A DNA stretch of 64,000 bases from Chrysemys picta bellii. Taxonomy: Eukaryota; Chordata; Testudines; Emydidae. Under the pieces are notes generated by a model. It searched no databases, was not told where the DNA came from, and saw nothing but the letters and a program-made list of their open reading frames with translations. Position 1 is the first letter of the stretch; each line of letters opens with the position of its first letter. The translations under genes were made by a program, and so were the position numbers. The stretch spans positions 52,285,498 through 52,349,497 of the forward strand of contig NC_088791.1 of NCBI RefSeq assembly GCF_011386835.1, given 5' to 3'. Below, piece by piece: positions 1 to 12,409 of this stretch.

Positions 1-1778
1 ATATTTTTATAAGGTAGCGCACATTCTTTGTCACAGCCTTTATTCTGCTATTTCTGGTTTTGTCATTCATGTCACTTTATTATTTCACCTTCATACTTTT
101 TATGACCCCCCCCCCCCCCACCCGCCCCCGACTATTTGTTGAACAGACCGGATATTTAAATCATGAAATTCCTTTGTTTTCAATGATGGAAACATTAGTG
201 GAATGTGAAAGCGTAGGCGCTACAGTAGAAGACTGAAATTAACTTACTTTTCCTGCTACATTGTTCAAGGCTTCATTAACAATTGGCTTTATAGAGTGGT
301 TTAACTTAAATTTAAATAATAGCTGGTGACAGGATCTTACGTGAATCGGGTTATGAAATAGGTTTATTTATTTACAAAAAAACATGGAAAAGCCAATCAA
401 AAACTACAAGAAGTAGCGGACAGTAAGTCTTTGGAAAATATTTTGGATACCAGCAAGATTACTTACTACCAGTGTTGTTCATGTCATCATTCTTACCATG
501 TGACCTGCAAAATCTCTGTTAAAATAAAGTTGAAGATTGAAGTGCATTATGACAGATAGCTGCTTGGATAAAACCCCTAAAACTAATAAAGTATATCAAT
601 ACAAAATAAATCTTCTGTGCCCACGGTCAAAACAAGGAACATTCTCAGTGCTAGAGAATTATTTTGTTTTTGCTGTATTATATATAAGAAAATAACTTTA
701 CAGTAGATGATACACTTATGCTGATTTTCCTAGCAAGAATAATTGATGAAAAAATGGGTAGGACATTTTTCTTTTTTCAGAGCCTGATAATGGTTCATGA
801 CTGAAATGTAGGCAGGTAATCCAGCGAGAAGGATGACACTGCTGAGAATAAATAAAGCAGGTGGTGGGATAGGGAAAGTAAAAGTTTGGAATGTGCCATT
901 CAGTAGCACATAAAATAGTATGAACTCAGAACTTTAAAGTGCGTTGATGGTGCTGGGTACGATGATTCATGATTGGCTACTGTTTTCAGGTAGTTGTTAC
1001 TTTCTCAAAATTTGATCTGAAACTTTGCCTGTTTTGTCTCCTCCCCAATATGAGTTTTCTTGTTTTGTTGATTCCCCTGTTTTTAAATGAGGTGGACATG
1101 AGGTGAAAACAACTTTGCAATGTAATTTACATCTGAGTTGAAATAACATTTATTTTGTAAATTCAAATTGACACAATAACCAATTTGTTAAATTGTCCAG
1201 GAAAAACACAAGTTTCTTTACTGACTGAACTTACACAACAATCTATGCCAATGCATTCTATTGTATATTTCACAAATATAGAATGGTATTGTTAAATCAG
1301 TAAGAAAAATACTGTTCTAATCTAAGGGATATATGATGGTCTTTATATAAGAGGGATTTGGTGGGTCTCTGTATGGAATGATCAGATCAGGGTTGAGCCA
1401 TGCTGGCCGGGTATTTCTGTTCCATTTATTATAAATAAGTTGTTATATGGCCCTCGTCACCATGGTATCTGAGTGCCTTCCAGTCAGCATTAAGATTTGG
1501 CATCTGTGGTTTGTTCTTTCTCTCATCATCTCCCCAGGGGGAGAACGGTGTGTGGAGGGTCGTGTTTTGTTTTTGTAGGTCACTTAAAAAAAAAAAAAAA
1601 AGTACCCGCTGCTATGTGTTTGTGTTATAAATGGCAAGGTTGAAGAAGTGTGCCTTACATTTTGAGCGGATGGTGGTGAGACTTGTGAAGGTCCTTGGTG
1701 CCTGTGGGAGTTCATTCTGTAGTCTCAGACCAGCCCCCAAGAAAGTTCTGTCTCCTGCACAGATGAGCTTTACCTGTC
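1..1778. other. AT-rich DNA, no gene seen
   Basis: I see no supported gene or recognisable transposon here. Short open frames lack any family signature. The stretch holds a C homopolymer near its start and a 16-base A run at 1586-1601. Confidence 0.5.
106..129. repeat. C homopolymer / C-rich tract
   Basis: Fourteen consecutive C residues (106-119) followed by further C-rich sequence. It is a simple low-complexity tract, probably length-variable. Confidence 0.9.
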
Positions 1779-1929
1779 TGGAGTGGAGTTGTCAACCACT
1801 TTCTCCATCTCTAGCTGTGTAGTAGGTGTGAAAAAGCTGTGTAATAGGTGTGAAAAATTGTGCCTGTGGAGTGGAGTTGTCACCCACTTTCTCCATCTCA
1901 TAGCTGTGTAGTAGGTGTGAAAAAGCTTT
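1779..1929 (+). repeat. Two-copy tandem duplication, 88-bp period
   Basis: A block beginning GAGTGGAGTTGTC at 1781 recurs at 1869, each followed by a CACTTTCTCCATCTC segment and by GCTGTGTAGTAGGTGTGAAA. The first copy also carries a short internal repeat of the GTGTGAAAAA segment. The pattern fits a local tandem duplication that has diverged slightly. The function, if any, is unknown. Confidence 0.75.
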
Positions 1930-1950
1930 TCCTGCTGATACCCTATAGAT

Positions 1951-2285
1951 CTGCGGTTCTCAAACTGTGGGTCGGGACCCTAAAGTGGGTCACGAGCCCC
2001 TTTGATAGGGGTTGCCAGGGCTGACTTAGACTTGCTGGGTCCTGGGGCCGAAGCCCGACCTCCACTGGTCAGGGCCGAAGCTAAAGCCTGAGGGCTTCAG
2101 CCCTGGGCGGCGGGGCTCAGGGTACTGGCCCCCTGCCTGGGGGTGAAGCCCTTCAGCTTCAGCTTTGGCCCCCCCTGCCCAGAGCGGTGGGGCTCGGGTG
2201 GGCTCAGGCTTCACTCCATTCCATTGTCCTGAGGGTGGTGAAGTAATTTTTGTTGTCAAGGTGCAATGAAGTTTGAGAACCCTTG
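1951..2285. mobile_element. Non-autonomous hAT-like TIR element
   Basis: The ends are inverted repeats: the left end reads CTGCGGTTCTCAAAC and the reverse complement of the right end reads CAAGGGTTCTCAAAC. The flanks CTATAGAT (1943-1950) and TTATTGAT (2286-2293) match at 6 of 8 positions, consistent with a decayed 8-bp hAT target duplication. The interior is GC-rich and encodes no transposase. Another element with the same type of ends lies at 57317-57529. hAT assignment rests on the 8-bp duplication and end sequence. Confidence 0.7.
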
Positions 2286-2293
2286 TTATTGAT

Positions 2294-3466
2294 AAACATA
2301 GGACATCATTCACCAGGGTTATTATTCTGACGCCTTTTACCATTGCTAATGTTGGACAAATTTTTAAGCTGAAGTTTGTCTCTATGCAAATATGTAAATT
2401 AGCTCATAAATAATTTGTATAAGCTATCCCACATAATGCTGCACAAAACTCTGCAGTCATGTCAGCAGCACGGTGTGCACTCTATGCTTTAAGGCAGTGA
2501 TTCTCAACCATTAACCCTATATTACAACAGAAAAACGTTCTAGATTTTTTCTCCCCTAGTTCTGGAACCCACTTTCCATCTAGTCATAAAGAAAGAGAGA
2601 GCGATAAAGACTCCTCATGACCTGTTTGTAGCCTCCCTGGGGGTTGTGCTCCCATGTTTTATGGCATATTCTTAAGTACTTTTACTAGTAACCCAAAATG
2701 CCACACTATCCACATCATGCAATGTGGGTGAAGTAAAGTTTTGAATTTCCTTAATGCTTAACTTGTGAATTTCCTTCTTAGTAAATGTATTTCAAACACT
2801 GAAATTCTAAACCACAATACTGCATTTAACACTGCATAGTATTTTATTTGGTTTATAGTCGGCAATTCAAATACAGTCACCGAATACTTTACTAATTATT
2901 TTACTATTACCAAGTGCTAAAACCTTTAATGATAAAAAAGGAAGTGTGAAAGGAAAAGAAATACAAAATAAAGAGAACTGCATTGCAATAGAGTAAAATA
3001 TAAAATGTAGGTAGTTCCAGTATCGCAGCAAATGAAATGAACACATTTTTATTTACTATGCAACTTTAACCCAGTATATAACTTGCCATAACAATGAAAC
3101 AAAAAATGGGGAAAGGGGAAATCATCCTTAAATTAGCAGTTTTCAGTGTACAAATCTTACCATACTCTGCTTTTCAAATAGTGTAGGCTCAAACTACAGT
3201 ATTTCTAAGGTGGTATTGATAAATCAGGTAAGCAACAATAGTGTCATGTGGGGGATGTTGATGGCTGCCAGCAAGCATGTCTTTACTATGGACAACCATC
3301 TTCACCTTGCTTAAGCTAATAGGTGTGCTAGCCACCTATCCTTCAGGCTAAATGACAGAGCAATTTAAAGCCCTTTTGATTAGAGATAGTTGAAACTACA
3401 GAAGCCATTGCCCAAGGCACTGTACCACATGGTAAGGTGGGAGCAAGAACTAACTGACAGATAATA
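2294..3466. other. AT-rich DNA, no gene seen
   Basis: No recognisable repeat, RNA gene or coding sequence was found in this stretch. Confidence 0.5.
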
Positions 3467-3600
3467 AGGCCAGGTCTAAACTACATCCCTGAGCAGCGTA
3501 GTTATACGGACATAACTGCCTCTCAGAAAGGTGGATTAACTATGCCAATGGGAGAAGCATAGGAGCATCTTCACTAAAGCCCATTGCCAGTGTAGCTGAC
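3467..3600. mobile_element. Degraded short TIR element (MITE-like)
   Basis: The left edge reads GGCCAGGTCTAAACTAC and the right part contains CCAGTGTAGC, the worn form of the GTCTACACT-type ends seen on several short elements in this window (9847, 40325, 42357, 43636, 61948). The interior CTGCCTCTCAGAAAGGTGG matches the interior of the 61948-62145 copy. No protein is encoded. I could not place an exact target duplication. Confidence 0.55.
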
Positions 3601-6023
3601 AAGATCAGAACTCAGAGAAGCCATGTGAATGTGGCCCTCAGAGGAAGCAGAGAGAGAGCTCCTTATGGGCAAAGTACTGACTGGAAAGCAGGCTTGGATT
3701 CTGAATAAGAAAGGCTGCCTCTTTCTGTTTGTTCCTACTCTGTTCAAGGAAACAGGATTTTGTGTACATTCTTTGCAAATAAACAGGATTGCACTAAAGA
3801 AATACCTGACTATCAGCAATTTCTCCTCCTAATGGAAACAACTCAGCAAGGTCCTGAATATTGACTAACCACTCAAACCAAAGGATAATAATATTAAAGA
3901 TGACCTATACAGGAAAACAAAAAGGGGGTTTGCCTTGATTTGTGCTTTTCTTTGGCACAAAAAAGGTCTGAACTATTTCTGGGGGGAAACGTTTATTTTC
4001 TAGCTTATGGCTTTATGGCTGATCAGGAATGTCAAGCCTTGTCTTTCCCAGTTTTGCTGGAGGATTCATTAGGTGGGGGGAGTCATAGAAATATAGATTG
4101 ATGTAATAAGGCTTGATTGTCCCTAGCCCATACTTGATTGTATGGAAGAGCATGGAGAAGTAAGGCTTCCACCTTACTTTTCTGCTCTGATGAGTGAGGA
4201 CTGATCAGATGGTGGCTCCAGCCATGGGTGGGCAGAGTAATTTTTTTTTCTTCCAAACAAAGAAATATTTGGTTGTTTTTATAATTAGAAATACAGGATT
4301 GATCTACTCTTTCTAGAGACAGCTAAAGAACTACATAAACAAGGTTTATGACATCACAGGTATCAAGAAATTAATTGAGATGGGAAGTTATATTTTTATA
4401 TATATTATACCACATACTACATATAGTCTTTTAGTCTGATCTTTTTGCTGCATGAAGTCATGGTAATCTCTCATGCTTATCTGTTTCACTGTATATATAG
4501 GGGTCATTTTTTCAAACCTATATATACTTACAGCTGTTTGCAAAGATCACATTTTATACAGTATATATACATAAGCTTGAAAAATTTAGCGTGCTGTGTA
4601 ACTTGCAGCACCTATATACACGAGACAGATAACCAAACAATTTGTTTAGTCTGTTTGAATTGTCAGTAATAGGTTTGGGTTATATTCATCTTGGAAAGAA
4701 GTGCATATTTATCTTAAACAGCCTTTGATTTCTTCGCCTGGTTGAAGTTTATTACTCCTCTGTATACAAAAAATAAATCAGCAAGTGTGGCATGTTATAG
4801 ACTTTGTTTTTTCATTGGTGAAAGAGATGTTGGCACCTTTTCCAATAGCTTAAATAATGAGGCGATGTTGGCCACTTGTACAGAATTTAGATTTTGGCAA
4901 GAATAATCCTTCACCACAATTACGTGTTTAGCCTGCATGTAGGTACCATAAATTGCATATACAAAAACTCCATAGGTTGCCTGCCCCTGCTCTATAGTGA
5001 TACTGCGTGTACTGAAGTAAGCTATTTTAAAAGTATATGGTGTGAAGTTGAAATCTCAACTACAATAAGGTACAGGAATAGAAAATAAAGCTTAAACTGG
5101 TAACTATGGCTTTGGCCAGTGGAGAGATTAGTGTTCATGCTTCCATTATAATCCTTAGTTTTCCAATGCTCATAATTTTCTGAAAATTCTCCTTTGTGAT
5201 TAAATCTGTAAATTGTTGGTCTAGCCCAGAAGTGTGTGTGTGTTTGGCTCCACTATTGTGACCATGAGAATCTTATTTTTTTCATTCCCTGGCTTTTCTG
5301 CATTTAAATGTCTAAACTTAACATTGCATTAACACTGCCTCTTTGTACTTAATATGTATTTTGGGCTATACAGTAAAGTTACTTAGCACTAGTTTATGAT
5401 TAGTATTCCAACCCTCCGAGGTGATTGTTTAATTAAACATCAAAGCCTGCCAATATTGTGTCTCTGGAGATTAGAGAGAGAGGTGTAGGATACATTCCGA
5501 AAGAGAGGACTAATTCACAATTCCATAGTAAAAATGAGAGATAATGTTGACTAGAATTTTATGTACAGCAAAATGCCCTTGGAATATGCATTTTGAAGAT
5601 TTAAAGTGCAACCATGACTCTCTATGGAGAGAGATTTAAGACCCAATCTCACAAAATCTCATTATGGGCTGAGTTCATATTACTTAGTGCTTAGGTAAAT
5701 GCCTTAGTAAGTGCTTTCAGGATCTGGCCCCTTCATTTTTGATTGTAAAGTGTTTTACATGGCTGGATGAAAGGCAAGAAATGTATTGCATTAAAGAATT
5801 GCAAAGTAATTAGTATTTATTAGTTATAACTTATTTTAATATTGTCTTTGTCTTGTGAGTATCCTGATGTTTGTGTCTCTTTAAAATGTTTTCTTTTCCA
5901 TAGGCTGGGGAGGGGAGCAGGTGAGGTCTGAAAGGCTCACCAAACTAGATGGTTTGTTCCATAAATTCTCTAACTGGAACCGTGGACCAGTGTATTGTCT
6001 TTGAGCTCTTTCTGTTCTTCTGC
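3601..6023. other. AT-rich DNA, no gene seen
   Basis: The stretch is unique-looking AT-rich sequence with no supported coding region. Open frames here are short and lack family signatures. Confidence 0.5.
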
Positions 6024-6030
6024 CTTAATT

Positions 6031-7349
6031 TACTCCTGGGCAAATTCTGCGCCACTGCGTGTCCGCAGAATTCACGTCCTCCGCAGAGTTCTTTGCTTCT
6101 AATGACTTTCTGACAGGGAAGCAAAGGGAAGCTGAAAGAGTAGTCACACACCTTTCCCTAGCAGTGCAGGTACATCATTTTGGGCACCCAGAGCAGCCGG
6201 CGGAGAGGTAAATAATCGCAGGGCTGGGGATGACCCAGTGGGTGGCTCCTACCCTGTGCTGGGATCACCTGCTAGTCCTGGCTGGGCTGGAGGCAGGGAA
6301 GGATGGGACTTTCTCTTCCCCTGCAAGGAGCGGCTGGGGCTGGGTCAGACCCACCCCCAGAAACTTCCCCCGGCTGCAGGAAGTTCAGCATCCTCCCCTG
6401 CTTCCTGCCCCCACTGCTCCTCAGCTGCAGGGGGAGGGGTCACTGTAGGGAAGCTGCTCCCATGTCCACCAACCCTGTGCATCTGGACATCCCAGACCCC
6501 CCCTCCAAGCCTCACCCCATAGACCCAGAATCCCCCCCCCACAGCCCTCCAAACCCTGCTGAACCTCAACCCCTGCATCAAGAGCCCCCCTGTACCCAGA
6601 CCCCTGCCTCTGGACCCCCACCCCTGCACCCAGACCTCACCCCACTGAGCCCCCTGCACACGAATCCCCACCCTGATGAGCCCCACCCTCCTGCATCTGG
6701 ACCCACCCGGATGATCCCCACCCGATCTCCATCCCACTACCCCACTGAGACCCAACTAGCTGCACCCAGACCCCACCACATCAAGCCCCACTCCCCCAGC
6801 ACCCAGACCCTCCCTCTGAGTCCCCCACACCCAGACCTCCCCTACTGAGCCCCACCTCCCTTCATCTGGAAACCCCTGCAGAGTCCCATTGCCCCTGCAC
6901 TGGGAACCCCCACAACAAGCCTGTGTGCATCCAGATCCCCCCCCCCCACACTTGGACCCTCCACTGAGCTACCTGCACCCAGATTGTCCCACGGGGAACT
7001 CTCTCACCCCACACCTGCATCCCCACACACTGACCCCCTACAAACTTGGATTTTGCCTTGTTGAGCCTGCCTGCCCACACCTAGCACAGAGGAGCAGAGC
7101 CATCGGATGTTTCCGTGGCAGGCCAAGCCCTTGTACTATGTCAGGATCAGGTGCAGCCTCACCGCTGAGTCCATGTCCTGTGGGTAGGGGCTGCAGGGTG
7201 ATCTTCCACCTCTGTGCAGCCAGTGGCCTGTGTTCCCCACTGCCATGTTGGAGCCTCCACATTTATTTATTGACAAATAAAACTTGCAGAATTTTAAAAT
7301 TTTGTGTGCAGAATGTTTATTTTTTTGATGCAGAATTCCCTCAGGAGTA
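6031..7349. mobile_element. 1.3 kb TIR DNA transposon, non-autonomous
   Basis: The left end TACTCCTGGGCAAATTCTGC and the reverse complement of the right end, TACTCCTGAGGGAATTCTGC, form a terminal inverted repeat. The 7-bp direct repeat CTTAATT lies immediately outside both ends (6024-6030 and 7350-7356), a convincing target duplication; with one mismatch it can be read as 8 bp, which would suit hAT. The interior is C-rich and repetitive, and the long frames in it (for example 6303-6848) are proline-rich by-products of that composition. I see no transposase, so the element would need one in trans. Confidence 0.8.
6480..7050. repeat. Degenerate C-rich minisatellite inside the TIR element
   Basis: The interior repeats a loose motif of the type CACCCAGACCCC...CACTGAGCCCC...CTGCA many times, with units of roughly 20-45 bases. 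Repeat units drift in length and sequence. This explains the open frames on both strands, which I do not regard as genes. Confidence 0.7.
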
Positions 7350-7429
7350 CTTAATTCTCACAGGAAGTATTATGGTCACTATGATTAAATTACATTAGGG
7401 AAGAGATCAATCACATTCAAAATAGGAAG

Positions 7430-7650
7430 GATTGGCTGGCAGATAGGGCACTTAATTGGGACTCAAGAGATTTGGCTTCAGTCACTGGCTCATTCACAGG
7501 CTTCCTGTGTGACCTTGGGAAATGTACCCTGCACCTCAGTTCCCCATCTGTAAAATTGAGATACCGCTAATTCACAGCATTGTGAGGATACATGCTTTAA
7601 TGATTATGGGTTCTCAGACATTATGCTGATGAGAGTCATATGAGAACCGA
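7430..7650 (+). mobile_element. MIR-like CORE-SINE fragment
   Basis: The segment carries hallmark pieces of a MIR/CORE-SINE: GGGACTCAAGAGATTTGG, CTTCCTGTGTGACCTTGGG, CCTCAGTTCCCCATCTGTAA, then a GTGAGGATA...TAATGATTATGGG tail. MIR-type SINEs are tRNA-derived and mobilised by L2-type LINEs. The copy is diverged and without clear target duplications, so it is old. Confidence 0.75.
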
Positions 7651-7984
7651 GTTAGTCTATATTTATCAAATACCAACAACCCAAGTCTTGAATAGGTAAG
7701 ATGCCTGGCATCCCACATATGTATATCATAGTACATTTTAGACAAGCTATGATTAGTCTGCTGCTCCCACTTGCTGCTGCGTACCCCTCCTCACTAGCAC
7801 AATTTGTTAATCCTGCCCCAGCTCCAGAGAAGCAGCCCTCTCACTGCCCAGAACTTTTTCTCACTCCACTTCTTCTCTAGGGCATGCACATGCACATCAT
7901 AATTAGAAATCACGTGCTCTTATTACTGTGATCCTTGTCCGTCCTCATATAAGTCTCCTCTTTCCTGTTTGTCTCATTCATGAT

Positions 7985-8105
7985 GACAGCTCTAAAGTCA
8001 CCGTGTAAACTCTTCAGGTCAAGGACCATTCCTTTGCCTTTGATCTGTAGGGCAGCTAGCACACTTTTGAGTGCTTTGTAAATTATGAATGATGAGAATA
8101 ACAGA
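7985..8105 (+). mobile_element. L2-like LINE 3' tail fragment
   Basis: The GTAAACTCTTCAGGTCAAGGACC segment and the following GCAGCTAGCACAC...GTGCTTTGTAAAT part resemble, in the opposite orientation, the left end of the L2 copy at 58385-58500. It is a short old fragment; exact ends are unclear. Confidence 0.5.
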
Positions 8106-8164
8106 ACCAGTGATCCCCTTCTCCTCAGACTGACCAGTTACCTCTTGCTACCCCATCTCCTTCC

Positions 8165-9098
8165 ATGATGAAGGTTTGTATTTATATTAACTGTTCAGCC
8201 AATATCAGTGGTCATTATCTGGTATTCAGAAGAATGACCACACCTTTGAGGGGAGGCAGAATTTGTCTGCCTGGCCGAATGAAGGGAACAATGTGCTATG
8301 GCTGGGGGAGAGGGGGCAGAGGAAAACTGCTGCAAAAAGAATGGGTCAGCATGGTCGCTGACTCATCTCTTGGGAATGAAGGGTTTAAAAGGGGCAGCCC
8401 TATGTCTGAAGCTCCCCTTTTACATGGAGCAGCCTGAGGCAGGACCCACCCTCCCTCCCCTTTAGGTGGTAAAATACCAGGTTTGGTCAAGACCTGCTGT
8501 GGGCATTGCACTAGCCACCCCCTTTTATGGGGGTGGGGAAGGAATTTTTCCCTTGCCACCAGATTGGCTGAGGTGAAGTCGGGGTTTTTTCACCTTCCTC
8601 ATAGTAGATTCAGGAAGGGCTTTCTTCATGTATGGCAGGAAGGACGGTAGGCATAATGTCACAACTCATTCTATAAGCATGTGGTGGATGTCCAGTGCAG
8701 GGACTCCATAGGGAAGGTATACAGTGACCGGAGAAATGGTTTGGAAATGGACTTAAAAAGGAGGTGTTCATTAAAGGAAGGGAATGGGGAAGGGAGGGCT
8801 CCTGTGATTGGTGTGGCAGGGAGCCAACCCCTCTTTCTTATAGCTCACCTTAATCCTCCTACAAGAGGGCGGGGTGGATGGTAAGGTCCCAGCAATGGGT
8901 TGTCTGCGGGGACCTGGATGGAAAAAGAAGGGGAGCTGGTGGAAGCCCCCTGGGTAATTATGGAATAAACAGGGGGTTACCTGCACTGTACACTTTTATC
9001 TGCCAGTTAGTCCCAAACATCTAAAAATAAAGTTGCGGCCTGATTAAACCCATGTCAAATGTTTCCTGTCCTCCTTTCGGTATAGCTGGACAATCCAA
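8165..9098 (+). repeat. Probable LTR-type repeat, class unresolved
   Basis: This moderately GC-rich block stands out from the AT-rich flanks and contains AATAAA at about 9025, followed by GGCCTGATTAAACCC and TCCTCCTTTCGGTATAGCTGG, which I recall from turtle LTR repeats. It may end at a CA near 9098. The left edge is not resolved and I see no certain target duplication. It could be a solo LTR of a gypsy-type or retroviral element, or an unrelated repeat. Confidence 0.35.
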
Positions 9099-9846
9099 AA
9101 ATAGTAGATTAGTCTCATCTTTAAATCTTGGTCCATGGCAATTTATGTATCAAATGAATGGAAGAATCTAATGTCCTAGTGGGGGGGAAAAATGGCCAAA
9201 GCTTTTAGCTTTCTCTTTCATACTAGCAGCCCGTTCTATTAGAACTGAAATTTGAATTAGCTTCAGGCATGCTGGCCGACATATCTTTACACGGTAGTAT
9301 GAGAAAAAACTCTCAAATGGATATTAATGTTTTTGTAGAATGTCTGTAAAACTTCTTGTATAAAATTTATAGTAATGTTTTCATTAGTTGTCTTTCTTTT
9401 GAAACCAAGATCACTGGAAATTGCCTTTGACTGGGGTGACACCATGAATTAGAAAGGACATGGCTTTAATTTCTCATTGAGACAGCAGTGTGTTATTTTA
9501 ATATGGCTTTGGAGAGAAACAAAGGAAAGCTAATTAATGTGTTTATGTAAATTCTACAGATGACAGTGTTAAGCCACAGTCAGTTCTGCTTTTCCAGGGA
9601 CGGAAATTATGGTAGTCTTGTTCATGCCTGTTGTAATAATTTGGGGCCTACCAAAACAAACAGTTTCAAGAAATATGAACCCTCCAGATTTCAGAGACAA
9701 AGCAAGGAGACAAAAGACTGAGGAGTAAAATCGTCTGACAAACTGATTTCACACTGACTGCAGAATGAAGGATATTACTTCAAATGCTGATGAGTAATTG
9801 AACTGCAAAACGCTATGCTGCATTACCATGACAATAAAACATGAAA
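9099..9846. other. Unassigned non-coding DNA
   Basis: No repeat or gene was recognised. The part from about 9400 to 9600 has even composition and no repeat signature. Confidence 0.45.
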
Positions 9847-10315
9847 GCCTTGTCTACACTAAGTTCTTTTCTGAAAATTTTCTCATGGTTGATAACACTG
9901 GCAAGTAGAACAGAATGGGTGAGAAGCACAGCTTCCATTCCCTTCCTGGACCCAGAGGAAAAGCTCCCCCTTCTCATTGTGTGTAGCTGCTAACAGTATA
10001 AGAGAAGCTCTTCTCCCTGGTTGGTGCAGGAAGAGCTCCTCCTCCTTTTTCAACCTATTTTAACCCTTGGATAGACCTCCATCAGTGGTAGAATGGTGGA
10101 AGTGCTGTAGACAAGGCATGGACAGCTACTGGCCTTTTTTCTACCATATTGTACAGACCTTTTTTGAGCAGGTTTAGGTGACTTTCTGCTAAAATACCAC
10201 CAGGTGCCTGGTGCCCTGGCTGCACTGGTGCACCTGTTGTTTTTTTCACTGATGGAGCTGTTAGTGTGTCAGCAACGGTGGGAGGTTTTTCAGAAAAAAA
10301 TGGCTAGTGTAGGCA
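9847..10315. mobile_element. MITE-like TIR element(s)
   Basis: The left end reads GCCTTGTCTACACTAA. Two candidate right ends exist: GTAGACAAGGC at 10107-10117 and TAGTGTAGGCA at about 10305-10315, both roughly the reverse complement of the left end. It may be one element with an internal copy of its terminus, or two overlapping elements. No transposase is encoded. Confidence 0.55.
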
Positions 10316-10625
10316 CATCCTCTGATGTATTTATTAGGTTAGAAATCCTCAGTTGTATCACCAAAGAGAAATGTAATTCTATACAGAACTCCGAACATAG
10401 AGGGGCCATTTGATCCCAAGTGTAAAAGGGCACAACTGTCTTGAAGTCAATGAAGTTGTGCCTGCTTACACCAAGGCTGAATTTCTAAGATGTTGCAGTA
10501 AGACAGATTGTCCGTGTGTGTGTAAGATACTATTCTTGTTCTAATGAAGGGAAGCTTCTTAACTGGACCTTTCCTTTATAATCTGTAGCACAACAGGCAT
10601 GGCCTGTGATGCTCATACATTGAAT

Positions 10626-10654
10626 TTCTTTCTTTCTTTTTCTTTCTTTCTTTC
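10626..10654. repeat. TTTC microsatellite
   Basis: An imperfect run of TTTC units, interrupted once by a TTTT. Confidence 0.9.
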
Positions 10655-11419
10655 AAAATTGTATTTTATTACATTTAGTGAAGAGTTCATCAGGCTTGTT
10701 ATTATTTTATCTTTTCTCTAGATGGGAAGTACGTCGTTGTGTTTGGTCATTGAGAGTGGAATTTGAAAGTATATAGGAAAAGTGATGCACAAAGGTATCC
10801 TTAGAGTCACTTTACAGGATTAGATATAGATTACTAGATTATAGATATAGATTAGACATAGAGTCATTTGTATCTGACTCAAAAAGCATGATGCTCAGCC
10901 AAATGAAATCCACTGAGATTTACCTGTCACTACACAGTACGTAGCTGAGAAATTTAAAGGAGGCTTGAAGAGGCAATGAAGTTCAGGTCCAAGTGATACA
11001 GAATATCACTGATGAACTAAACTAATGTATTAATAAAATGCTCTCTATACTTTGTGCAGTGAATATAAACTTGAGAAAGATCAGACCTGTTAAACGACAT
11101 TCAGTTCCTCTGAATTTGGCTATGTTTGAAGGCCCTGGAATGGGATCAATAAATTGTTTCCCATGTCTCTTAGAAACAGTGGTTGAGGCCAACATATTTT
11201 ATGTTGTTCCCAGAAGTACCATCCCCGTAATGCATCTCTTCTAAGACTGAGATCGTAGTTGTAGAAACTCTTCTCAGCTTGATGCCATGTCATTCATCTC
11301 AAGGCAGCATATTTTACTTGAATATCATCGATGTAGATGTTTGATATCATACGTACTGCATGCAGGTCAAAATATTCTGTTTTGTGACCTTTTTGCAACA
11401 TTTGTCATTCAAAAATTCT

Positions 11420-11456
<37 letters not shown>

Positions 11457-12409
11457 TATAGTAGTTGGCAATGGACAGAAAGGTGATGTGATTTACCTCT
11501 CATATAGTGTAAATTAGTATCAATTCTATTTCAATAAATAGTGTTTCAAAGTAAACCTGGTGTGAGAGTAAAATCAAGCCCAGAAAGTGGAGAATCCCTC
11601 ATTTAAAAGTGCTTTCATGTAGACTAATTAAGCTATTGCATAGACATGTGCATTGCTACTGACTGCATGGCACTGAGAACAAAATATTTCCCAGGGATTT
11701 TACATATACCAATAACTTGACACTTGCAATGTGTTACTTTAACTGGACAGAGGGAGCTATCATTCTACCAGTGCAACCAGGAGACAGCATTTGGACTGGG
11801 GAACATCGGCTGCCAATTGAAGTAGGCTAAAACCAAGAAAATAAATAAATAAAATAATAAAACATAATGAGAAGAATCTCTCTTCCAGAGAGCGTATGTT
11901 TTTATGAAGTGAAAAATCAATATGTGGCGGAACGTTAACTTTATTACATGTTGAAACATTAACAGAGTGAGAGAGCTTGGCTTAGTATGTGCTTGGCTGG
12001 AATAAAGATGGCTGTGCTGCGTGTAAAGGACTTGAAAGATTTTAGTCCACAGAGCTGCTTCTTTCCCAGGTGTGCCATTTTAGCTTTTGCCTATTACTGC
12101 AAATTAGCGCTTCACTGATTGTTCCTGATACTATAGATCCATCTAATTTCACTTTAAAAATGAGATGCCTTTTCTGGGTCACTTTCCCTCAGAAGCTGTA
12201 AAGACCTTAACTATTTTTTTTTTAAAAAGATGCTAAAGGTAAAGTTAATTTGTTTAACTTTTAAGGTTTCAAGACTCCATCAGTAAGTGAGTAAACACCA
12301 GCCACATTCTGGCTTTCAGCAGCCTTGGTTACTACATGCTGGATGACCCCAGCCCACTCCCAGTCCCAATTTTCCCCTCAAAATTGTGTGTTCTGCACTG
12401 CCCTCCATT
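10655..12409. other. AT-rich DNA with one microsatellite, no gene seen
   Basis: Apart from the AT microsatellite at 11423-11452 I see nothing that supports a gene or transposon. The open frames around 11038-11517 read through the microsatellite or lack any signature. Confidence 0.5.
11423..11452. repeat. AT microsatellite, 15 units
   Basis: A perfect 30-bp AT dinucleotide run, expected to vary in length between individuals. Confidence 0.95.

Noticed and set aside
6303..6848. 181-residue Pro-rich open frame and the overlapping 136-residue minus frame
   Set aside because: They lie in the C-rich minisatellite of a TIR element; composition explains the lack of stops and no domain is visible.
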